From: Lachnospiraceae bacterium
Lineage (GTDB): Bacteria > Bacillota_A > Clostridia > Lachnospirales > Lachnospiraceae
Assembly: GCA_009774655.1 (NCBI GenBank)
Contig: VSOD01000227.1
Location: 1-6,885, forward strand
DNA: 6,885 nucleotides
Reading direction: 5' to 3'
Of this stretch, positions 1 through 5,020 are shown piece by piece. The notes beneath the pieces are model-generated. The model did not search any database. It worked only from the letters and a program-made list of their open reading frames with translations, and was not told the origin of the DNA. The position numbers were made by a program, and so were the translations under genes. Within the stretch, counting starts at the first letter, position 1, and each line of letters begins with the position of its first letter.

Positions 1-672
1 GCCGTGCTTGGCGTTGTTCCGGGTAATAACTTCGGCGGCTGCGGCTATGCGGGCTGCTCCGGACTGGCGGCAGCCATCGCAAAAGGCCAGGCGCCGGTCA
101 ACGCCTGTCCCGTGGGCGGCGAGAAAGTCGGCACGCAGATCGCCCGGATCATGGGCGTGGAAGCCGGTGACAGTGTACGGCAGGTGGCGTTCGTGAGATG
201 TCAGGGAGACAGGGAGCGGACGAGAATGGATTATGAATACAGCGGTATCGAAGACTGCCGTATGCTGGCCTTTGTGCCAAACGGCGGCCCGAAATCCTGT
301 AACGACGGCTGTCTCGGATTCGGCAGCTGCGTGAAGGTCTGTCCTTTTGATGCGATCCATGTAGTAAACGGCGTGGCCGTGGTGGATAAAGAGGCATGTA
401 AAGCCTGTGGCAAATGTATCGCAGTGTGTCCCAAGAATCTGATCACGCTGATTCCCTATGATGCAAAACATGTGGTGGCCTGCAGTTCCAGAGAGAAGGG
501 ACCGGCTACGATCAAGGCGTGTGATGTGGGCTGTATCGCCTGTCAGCTGTGTAAGCGGAACTGCCCGGCGGATGCGATAACAATCGAGGAATTCCACGCG
601 ACGATCGATCAGGAGAAGTGTACCGGATGCGGGACATGTAAGGAGAAGTGCCCGAAGAAGGTGATCGTCTGA
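1..672 (+). CDS. rnfB: Ion-translocating ferredoxin:NAD+ oxidoreductase (Rnf) complex subunit B, C-terminal part
   Basis: The frame is open at the left window edge, so the N-terminal membrane anchor and true start lie outside; the GTG at 4 is internal. RnfB is the membrane-associated Fe-S subunit that takes part in electron transfer from ferredoxin to NAD+ coupled to ion pumping. The visible part begins with the RnfB-type Fe-S segment (PGNN, then GGCGYAGC at 34-57, a further Cys at 106-108 before PVGG). A Cys-containing linker follows (Cys at 256 and 298). Four ferredoxin-type [4Fe-4S] motifs come next: CLGFGSCVKVCP, CKACGKCIAVCP, CIACQLCKRNCP and CTGCGTCKEKCP, an arrangement known from clostridial RnfB. 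Ending the gene with no Rnf gene after it fits the clostridial order rnfCDGEAB. Oddity: the first Cys expected in the N-terminal cluster motif is Phe (codon TTC, 31-33). Identity is secure; the exact cluster count is inferred. Confidence 0.93.
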   Translation, partial: AVLGVVPGNNFGGCGYAGCSGLAAAIAKGQAPVNACPVGGEKVGTQIARIMGVEAGDSVRQVAFVRCQGDRERTRMDYEYSGIEDCRMLAFVPNGGPKSCNDGCLGFGSCVKVCPFDAIHVVNGVAVVDKEACKACGKCIAVCPKNLITLIPYDAKHVVACSSREKGPATIKACDVGCIACQLCKRNCPADAITIEEFHATIDQEKCTGCGTCKEKCPKKVIV

Positions 673-684
673 TCATGTCTTCGT

Positions 685-706
685 CCGGCGCAAAATACAG
701 CGCCGG
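685..706 (+). other. GC-rich hairpin just after rnfB, possible weak terminator
   Basis: A perfect 7-bp inverted repeat, CCGGCGC at 685-691 and GCGCCGG at 700-706, encloses an 8-base A-rich loop (692-699). It starts 12 bases after the rnfB stop, where a transcript end would be expected. No T-tract follows (the next bases are CAGGCGG), so it is not a classical intrinsic terminator. It may instead protect a 3' end or support factor-dependent termination. Confidence 0.4.
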
Positions 707-728
707 CAGGCGGCGTTCAGTTCAATGA

Positions 729-757
729 TTGATAAATCGTAATGCTGGAAGTAAAAT
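729..757 (+). promoter_or_regulatory. Probable sigma-A-type promoter for the aldo/keto reductase
   Basis: TTGATA (729-734) and TAAAAT (752-757) are separated by exactly 17 bp; each box matches the consensus at five of six positions. Transcription would begin near 764, inside the left arm of the long palindrome. The resulting leader would be about 260 nt and contain both the palindrome and the tandem repeats before the reductase start at 1023. The promoter is read by eye from consensus matches. Confidence 0.6.
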
Positions 758-859
758 ATAGAAAACGATATAACAAATTTCTGTTTCCGGCTCTTGCAGG
801 AGCCATATACGGAAGCACCTGCAAAGCCGAAAACGAAATTTCCAATGTCGTTAACTATA
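757..859. repeat. 103-bp imperfect palindrome (long hairpin, MITE-like)
   Basis: The outer ends are TATAG (757-761) and CTATA (855-859). Moving inward, AACGA (764-768) pairs with TCGTT (848-852), and AAATTTC (775-781) with GAAATTT (835-841). GTTT (783-786) then pairs with AAAC (831-834), CGGCT (788-792) with AGCCG (825-829), and TTGCAGG (794-800) with CCTGCAA (818-824). A 17-base loop (801-817) caps the structure. That gives about 33 pairs, interrupted by small internal loops and bulges. It encodes nothing evident, and no T-run follows on the plus strand. Two readings fit: a small non-autonomous mobile element with terminal inverted repeats (the ends lie in TA-rich sequence, but no target duplication is clear), or a structured RNA leader, since the predicted transcript start falls inside it. 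Confidence 0.8.
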
Positions 860-865
860 AGAAAA

Positions 866-1004
866 GAAATGCGGCAGTAAGAATATGGAAGTAAGAGAAG
901 AAATGCGGCAATAAGAATAATGGAAGTAAGAGAAGAAACGCGGCAATAAGAATAATGGAATTAAGAAAAGAAACACGGCAACACAAGGGATGGAAAGAAT
1001 AGAA
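866..1004. repeat. Purine-rich 35-bp tandem repeat, four copies
   Basis: Head-to-tail units lie at 866-899 (34 bp, one base shorter), 900-934, 935-969 and 970-1004. Each begins GAAAYRCGGCA and the first three continue with TAAGAATA and a TGGAA block. Units 1-3 are nearly identical; unit 4 has diverged in its centre. There are no spacers, so this is a minisatellite-type repeat. The 35-bp period is not a multiple of three, arguing against a coding role. The array ends 18 bp before the reductase start, within the predicted 5' leader. Confidence 0.88.
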
Positions 1005-1012
1005 TCCGGAAT

Positions 1013-1018
1013 GGAGGA
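1013..1018 (+). promoter_or_regulatory. Ribosome binding site that fixes the reductase start
   Basis: GGAGGA lies 4 bases before the ATG at 1023, with a further GAAG between them. The alternative in-frame ATG at 990 lies in the last tandem repeat unit and has only AAGGG immediately abutting it, with no usable spacing. The 1023 start also puts the family N-terminus (TVTLGRTG) right at the beginning. Confidence 0.75.
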
Positions 1019-1022
1019 GAAG

Positions 1023-2048
1023 ATGAGTACAGTGACACTCGGCAGGACCGGAATCACGACGAATAAAAACGGCTTCGGTGCGCTGCCGATCCAGAGGATC
1101 CCAGAGGAAGAAGCGGTTTATCTGCTCAGGAAGGCATATGAAAACGGGATTACTTTTTTTGATACGGCCAGATGGTATACGGACAGTGAGCACAAGACAG
1201 GGATGGCGTTTGCGGGAATGCGGGACAGGCTTTTTATCGCGACGAAGACCGGTGCGCAGGATGCGGCAGGCTTCTGGAAAGATTTAGAGACGAGTCTTAC
1301 GCAGCTGCAGACAGATTATATCGATCTGTACCAGTTCCACAATCCGGCGTTCTGTCCGAAGCCGGGGGATGAGAGCGGTCTCTATGATGCGGCGCTTAAA
1401 GCGAAAGCGCAGGGGAAGATACGGCATATCGGCATCACGAACCATCGCCTTGCGGTGGCCCATGAGGCGATCGACAGCGGCCTGTATGAGACGCTGCAGT
1501 TTCCGTTCTGTTATCTGGCGACAGAGAAGGATATCGAGCTGGTGGAGAAGTGCAGGGAAGCGGATATGGGATTTATCGCCATGAAGGCGTTGTCCGGCGG
1601 CCTGATCACGAACTCGGCGGCGGCTTATGCGTTTCTTGCGCAGTACGATAATGTAGTGCCCATCTGGGGCGTGCAGCGGGAGAAAGAGCTGGATGAATTC
1701 CTGTCTTATATCAAGACGCCGCCTGTCATGACAGAGGAGCTTGCGGAGGTGATCCGCCGCGACAGGGAAGAACTGCTGGGGGATTTCTGCAGAGGGTGCG
1801 GCTATTGTATGCCCTGTCCTGTCGGGATCGAAATCAACAACTGTGCCAGAATGTCGCTGCTTTTGCGGCGTTCTCCTTCGGCCGGCCATCTGAGCCCTGA
1901 GGGACAGGAGAAGATGAAGAAGATCGAGCAGTGTCTTCACTGCGGCCAGTGTAAGAGCAAATGCCCTTACGGTCTGGATACGCCGTCTCTTCTGCAGAAG
2001 AACCTGGAGGATTATAAGAAGGTTCTGGCCGGAGAGGTTCAGGTATAA
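1023..2048 (+). CDS. Aldo/keto reductase with C-terminal [4Fe-4S] ferredoxin-like domain
   Basis: The 341-aa product is a predicted cytoplasmic NAD(P)H-dependent oxidoreductase of carbonyl compounds; the substrate is unknown. The (beta/alpha)8 aldo/keto reductase fold covers about residues 1-240. The usual catalytic tetrad is complete: D47 and Y52 in FDTARWY, K75 in ATKTG and H106 in QFHN. The C-terminal 90 residues carry two cysteine motifs, C256/C259/C262/C265 (CRGCGYCMPCP) and C304/C307/C310/C314 (CLHCGQCKSKCP), typical of the AKR subgroup annotated as ferredoxin-like. They suggest one or two [4Fe-4S] clusters and electron exchange with ferredoxin-type partners. It follows rnfB by 350 bp and appears to have its own promoter (729-757) and a long structured leader. 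The ATG at 1023 is chosen over 990 because of the ribosome binding site. The family is clear; the physiological role is not. Confidence 0.93.
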   Translation: MSTVTLGRTGITTNKNGFGALPIQRIPEEEAVYLLRKAYENGITFFDTARWYTDSEHKTGMAFAGMRDRLFIATKTGAQDAAGFWKDLETSLTQLQTDYIDLYQFHNPAFCPKPGDESGLYDAALKAKAQGKIRHIGITNHRLAVAHEAIDSGLYETLQFPFCYLATEKDIELVEKCREADMGFIAMKALSGGLITNSAAAYAFLAQYDNVVPIWGVQREKELDEFLSYIKTPPVMTEELAEVIRRDREELLGDFCRGCGYCMPCPVGIEINNCARMSLLLRRSPSAGHLSPEGQEKMKKIEQCLHCGQCKSKCPYGLDTPSLLQKNLEDYKKVLAGEVQV

Positions 2049-2078
2049 AGTGTAGATTTTATTCTGCGCCGGCGTCTG

Positions 2079-2103
2079 TTTCCGCGGGTGTTTCCGGCGG
2101 AAA
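2079..2103. other. Hairpin in the gap between reductase and lysozyme genes
   Basis: TTTCCGC (2079-2085) and GCGGAAA (2097-2103) form a 7-bp stem with an 11-base loop. A competing pairing, CGCCGG (2067-2072) with CCGGCG (2094-2099), overlaps it. Neither is followed by a T-tract on the plus strand. This could be a weak terminator or a processing site. Transcription through to the next gene remains possible because the whole gap is only 94 bp. Confidence 0.3.
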
Positions 2104-2130
2104 AGTCAGAGGTGCAAGTATGAAGTTATT

Positions 2131-2135
2131 GGAGG
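2131..2135 (+). promoter_or_regulatory. Ribosome binding site that fixes the GH25 protein start
   Basis: GGAGG is 7 bases before the ATG at 2143. The in-frame TTG at 2137 would sit only 1 base from this site, too close for initiation, so the ATG is taken as the start. Confidence 0.8.
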
Positions 2136-2142
2136 TTTGTGT

Positions 2143-3363
2143 ATGAAACTGCCGGGAGAAGATGAGTCTGTAGGAACTGGCCTCCCTGTGATCTATATGG
2201 TGATCGGTGTTTCCGCTTTTGTCCTGATCATGTTGTTTGCGATCATGAAAAGCAATGACAAGAAGAGCGGCGGCAGCGACTATCTGAAGGAAATGCAGCA
2301 GCAGAAGGAAGAGCTGGCGGCCGCAGAGGAAGAAGAAGCTGCGTCGGAGGAACCGGAGAGGAAGCTGCGGGCAGAGGATCTGGAGTTCTGGGATATGTAT
2401 CCGGTAGAGGAAGAGACAGAAGGCATCACCGGGAATGAGGCGGTGTCTGTAAGCCCGCGGGAGGACACGAAAGCTGTGCCCGATTCTCTCAAGGACACGT
2501 TTGCCGAGAAGGCTCAGCGGGTAGAGCAGGAAGATAAGGAGCGGGAAGAGCAGAGCCGGAAGGAAGAGCAGGAGAAGGCGAAAGAGGATCCGTCCACGGA
2601 CGGACAGCACACTGCCGTCACCAACCGGGACGGGAAAGAAGAGTGGGTGCTGATCAGTCCCTACCTGACGAAGAATACCTATGATTTTACGAGGATGGAA
2701 GAGAAGGCCGGCTTGAAACGCTACATGGAGAACGGCAGGAAGATATCCTATGTGGGTGTGGATCTCTCCAAACAGAACGGAGATGTCAACTTTGCGAGCA
2801 TGAAGGCCGCGGGGGTGGACTATGTGATGATCCGTTTAGGTGGCCGCGGGTACAGTACCGGACAGATCACGCTGGACGAGAACTTTAAGAAGAACATGGA
2901 CGGCGCGGTGGAGGCCGGGCTGGACATAGGCGTCTATTTCTACTCGCAGGCGATCTCACAGGAAGAGGTAGTGCAGGAGGTAGAGTTTATCGTCCAGAAC
3001 CTTGCGCCCTACAAGGCACAGGTCAAGTATCCGGTAGCCATGGACATGGAATTCGTCGCCAATGACGAGGCCAGGATAGACGGGCTTAGTAAGGAGGATA
3101 AGACGGAGCTCACATCCTCATTTCTGGAAGGCCTGAAAGGTGCGGGCTACGTCCCCATGATCTACGGGGACAAGGAGTGGCTGATCAAGGAGATCGATCT
3201 GACCAGGCTGCAGGGCTATGACGTATGGCTTGCTCAGGAGGAGGATCTGCCGGATTATCCTTATCAGTATACAATGTGGCAGTACGCCACGGACGGTGTC
3301 GTAAACGGCGTGACAGGAGATGCAAACCTGAATATCTGCTTTGTCGGCTATTCGCAGCGGTAG
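2143..3363 (+). CDS. Membrane-anchored GH25-family lysozyme (muramidase)-like protein
   Basis: The 406-aa product has three parts. A single hydrophobic segment at about residues 14-35 has no evident signal-peptidase site and is a likely membrane anchor. A long acidic, Glu/Lys/Gln-rich region follows (about 46-160), including a probable coiled coil near 121-149. The C-terminal domain, about 203-406, is GH25-like, a family that hydrolyses the MurNAc-GlcNAc bond of peptidoglycan. Family signatures are YVGVDLSKQNGDV with D207, PVAMDME with D301 and E303 (the DxE catalytic pair), the GYVPMIYG strand and WQY at 379-381. The late VDxN motif reads ANLN, so the fourth active-site acid is N395. The domain should act outside the membrane, yet positive charges (KSNDKK) follow the anchor and the N-terminus is acidic, the reverse of the usual rule. 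The gene lies 94 bp after the reductase and may be cotranscribed with it. Its end overlaps the convergent AP2 gene by 16 bp. Confidence 0.9.
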   Translation: MKLPGEDESVGTGLPVIYMVIGVSAFVLIMLFAIMKSNDKKSGGSDYLKEMQQQKEELAAAEEEEAASEEPERKLRAEDLEFWDMYPVEEETEGITGNEAVSVSPREDTKAVPDSLKDTFAEKAQRVEQEDKEREEQSRKEEQEKAKEDPSTDGQHTAVTNRDGKEEWVLISPYLTKNTYDFTRMEEKAGLKRYMENGRKISYVGVDLSKQNGDVNFASMKAAGVDYVMIRLGGRGYSTGQITLDENFKKNMDGAVEAGLDIGVYFYSQAISQEEVVQEVEFIVQNLAPYKAQVKYPVAMDMEFVANDEARIDGLSKEDKTELTSSFLEGLKGAGYVPMIYGDKEWLIKEIDLTRLQGYDVWLAQEEDLPDYPYQYTMWQYATDGVVNGVTGDANLNICFVGYSQR

Positions 3364-4145
3364 TGCCTGACACCGGAAGAAACTTTAACAGAATCATAGA
3401 GGTCGGCGTAAGCGGCGGGAGACATTCCTTCCAGATAGTTGGGGGTGTACGCCTTGTTTACGCCGGCTTTTTTCAAAAGGTCCGCCGCCTTGTTGTAGGC
3501 GATCGCGGCCTCTGTCTCAGACGCGTAGATTCCTACGGTGAGATTCCCTTTTACGTGTATTTTTGTCTGGTAATAAATGCGCCCTTCTTTCGTTACGGCG
3601 GTCACGCCGTTGTAACGGTTGATGATCTCGATATTTTCATAGCGCAGATCCTGGCTGTTGCCGTTGACAAAACGATAATCCCTGCCCTCCACGGCGTAAT
3701 TCCGGATACCGTAACGGTTCAGGATATTGACCTGCATACCGTAGTCGGCCACGAAATAATGTCCGCCTCTGCGGGAGATCCTGCGGGTAGAGTAATAGAA
3801 CAGGTCATCCAGATCGAAGATAAAAAAATCCGTCGGCGAAAAAAAGTAATAGAAGAACCGGGGACGGACATAGATCGGCGTTGCGAAATAGATCGAATTG
3901 TCCCGAAAATTAAGCAGGCTGACCCATTTGGCAAAGGGCAGGCCGGATGTATCGTCGTAGCTGCCAAGCGAGACAGAAGGATCCGAAAGAAGCCGTCCGG
4001 CCGTCAGATAGGCGCAGTGCGCGGCGCGGGCATTGTCGTAACTTCCCAGACTTATGTGTTTATTGCGATAAGTTAATGAGGCGCGGTAATATGTGGCGCC
4101 GTCCTTGCGTTTTGCCGTATAAACGCCGGGTAACTGTTGTTCCAT
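3348..4145 (-). CDS. AP2-domain DNA-binding protein with a degenerate HNH nuclease core (AP2-HNH-AP2)
   Basis: The 265-aa product contains two AP2-like DNA-binding repeats. The first is at about 7-52 (GVYTAKRKDG, YYRASLTYRNKHISLGSYDNARAA) and the second at about 180-226 (GVTAVTKEGR, YYQTKIHVKG, SETEAAIAYNKAADLL). Between them an aromatic-rich stretch (about 84-118) leads into a segment (about 121-176) that aligns by eye with the HNH core of phage-type HNH-AP2 homing endonucleases. It keeps the LxR, NGN, DxR and ENI positions, but the expected LHR is LNR (141-144 region) and the expected VDH/VHH is YRF (157-159). Cleavage is therefore unlikely, and a role as sequence-specific DNA binder or regulator is inferred. 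The start at 4145 has AAGGAG at 4159-4154, 8 bases upstream. The gene is divergent from the SleB-type gene and convergent with the GH25 gene, which it overlaps. AP2 assignment is good; the HNH relationship is probable; targets are unknown. Confidence 0.85.
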   Translation of the reverse strand: MEQQLPGVYTAKRKDGATYYRASLTYRNKHISLGSYDNARAAHCAYLTAGRLLSDPSVSLGSYDDTSGLPFAKWVSLLNFRDNSIYFATPIYVRPRFFYYFFSPTDFFIFDLDDLFYYSTRRISRRGGHYFVADYGMQVNILNRYGIRNYAVEGRDYRFVNGNSQDLRYENIEIINRYNGVTAVTKEGRIYYQTKIHVKGNLTVGIYASETEAAIAYNKAADLLKKAGVNKAYTPNYLEGMSPAAYADLYDSVKVSSGVRHYRCE

Positions 4146-4166
4146 GGGTCAGTCTCCTTTGCTATA

Positions 4167-4194
4167 ATTGTACCATTTTTGAGAAAAAAAACAA
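4167..4194 (-). promoter_or_regulatory. Candidate promoter of the AP2-domain gene
   Basis: On the minus strand, TTGTTT (4194-4189) and TACAAT (4172-4167) are 16 bp apart. The -10 box matches consensus at five of six positions, the -35 box at only three. Transcription would start near 4160, giving a very short leader in which the ribosome binding site begins almost at the 5' end. That short leader and the weak -35 keep confidence moderate. Confidence 0.4.
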
Positions 4195-4201
4195 ATTCAG
4201 A

Positions 4202-4232
4202 AATATTTTTCCTGTTTCCTGTATAAAATATT
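4202..4232. promoter_or_regulatory. Candidate operator: inverted repeat enclosing a direct repeat
   Basis: A perfect 8-bp inverted repeat, AATATTTT (4202-4209) and AAAATATT (4225-4232), encloses two adjacent copies of TTCCTGT (4209-4215 and 4216-4222). The element sits midway between the divergent AP2 and SleB-type genes. It may overlap the SleB-gene promoter, for which the best -10-like match is TATAAA at 4222-4227, without a good -35. Regulatory function is inferred from position and symmetry only; AT-rich inverted repeats can occur by chance. Confidence 0.4.
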
Positions 4233-4286
4233 AAAGATCATTGTTTCTGGGATAAGTTATATGGCCTGAAATGGGATGGAGGAAAA

Positions 4287-4907
4287 ATGTACAAAGAATA
4301 TATAGCAAGATTTATTCTGGCGGGCATGGTGCTTGTTTCCTCATGTGTTTGCGCCAGAGAACTTAAGATTAACCGGATCGCGGCCAAGCCTGCGTTCCAG
4401 ATGGAATACCTGAGCGAGAGCATGACGGAAGAGAAGAAGAGCTTCATGGAAATGCTTTCGGCAGTCTCTTCGGGACAGAGAGTCGTGGACTATGAGATAT
4501 TGGAACAGACGATGCAGTATCAACTGTCGGACAAGGATCTGGATGCCCTGCAGCGCATCGTGGAGGCAGAGGCGGGCGGCGAGGATCAGGACGGGAAGCT
4601 TCTGGTGGCCAACGTGGTCTTAAACCGGGTCAACAGCGAGACATTTCCCGATACGGTCTATGAGGTGGTGATGCAGAGAGAGCAGGGCATCGCCCAGTTT
4701 TCACCGACCGTGGACGGCAGATTTCACAGTGTGAAGGTCAGCGAGGATACGAAGGCGGCGGTGGAGCGCGCCTTATATGGTGAAGATATCTCACAGGGAG
4801 CCTTGTATTTCTGCGCCAGGGATAAGGCGGATTCGGAGAAGGTACAGTGGTTTGACCGGCATCTGACCAGGCTGTTTGCCTACGGGCACCATGAATTTTT
4901 CCAGTAG
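4287..4907 (+). CDS. Exported cell wall hydrolase, SleB/CwlJ family
   Basis: The 206-aa product starts with an export signal: MYKEYIAR, then a hydrophobic core to about residue 19. VSSC at 17-20 fits a lipobox (lipidation at C20), while CVCA followed by RE allows signal peptidase I cleavage after residue 23. A linker of about 60 residues leads to the SleB/CwlJ hydrolase domain at about 83-206. It is recognised from IVEAEAGGE (E95 in the position of the catalytic Glu), LLVANVVLNRVNSETFPDTV, QFSPTVDGRF, the GALYF block and the C-terminal YGHHEFF. The family cleaves glycan strands of spore cortex peptidoglycan during germination, but homologues also act on vegetative walls, and nothing here decides between them, so no symbol is given. 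GGAGG at 4278-4282 is only 4 bases before the ATG. The gene is divergent from the AP2 gene. Confidence 0.88.
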   Translation: MYKEYIARFILAGMVLVSSCVCARELKINRIAAKPAFQMEYLSESMTEEKKSFMEMLSAVSSGQRVVDYEILEQTMQYQLSDKDLDALQRIVEAEAGGEDQDGKLLVANVVLNRVNSETFPDTVYEVVMQREQGIAQFSPTVDGRFHSVKVSEDTKAAVERALYGEDISQGALYFCARDKADSEKVQWFDRHLTRLFAYGHHEFFQ

Positions 4908-4948
4908 AAACGTGAAATGCCGAAAAATTATTCACTGCCTGCGGGCTG

Positions 4949-4977
4949 TTGCGCAAAGACCGATTGTATGTTACAAT
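4949..4977 (+). promoter_or_regulatory. Extended -10 promoter of thrC
   Basis: TTGCGC (4949-4954) and TACAAT (4972-4977) are separated by exactly 17 bp. TG at 4969-4970, one base before the -10 box, gives the extended -10 pattern TGnTACAAT. Transcription would start near 4984, leaving a leader of about 37 nt, too short for a threonine attenuator or riboswitch. None of the 113-bp gap looks like an intrinsic terminator for the preceding gene. Confidence 0.65.
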
Positions 4978-5020
4978 AAAGCACGGATATTAAGTCGGTT
5001 GAAAGGCATGGTCAGATAAA

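Noticed and set aside
757..859. Intrinsic terminator of the rnf operon
   Set aside because: The stem is long and bulged, no T-tract follows on the plus strand, and it lies downstream of a good promoter rather than at the rnfB end.
866..1004. CRISPR array
   Set aside because: Units follow each other directly without unique spacers, and the repeats are degenerate; there are no cas genes.
990..1022. Upstream ATG extending the aldo/keto reductase by 11 residues
   Set aside because: It sits in the last tandem repeat unit without a spaced ribosome binding site; the ATG at 1023 has GGAGGA and matches the family N-terminus.
1284..1940. 218-codon open frame on the minus strand
   Set aside because: It is antisense to the aldo/keto reductase, has no recognisable domain, and has a composition typical of a shadow frame.
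2059..2610. 183-codon open frame on the minus strand, Leu/Phe-rich
   Set aside because: Its hydrophobic look comes from reading the Glu/Lys-rich linker of the GH25 protein in reverse; it is not a membrane protein gene.
3225..4076. 283-codon open frame on the plus strand
   Set aside because: It runs opposite the AP2-domain gene and overlaps the GH25 end in another frame. The AP2 reading has recognisable domains and a ribosome binding site; this one has neither.
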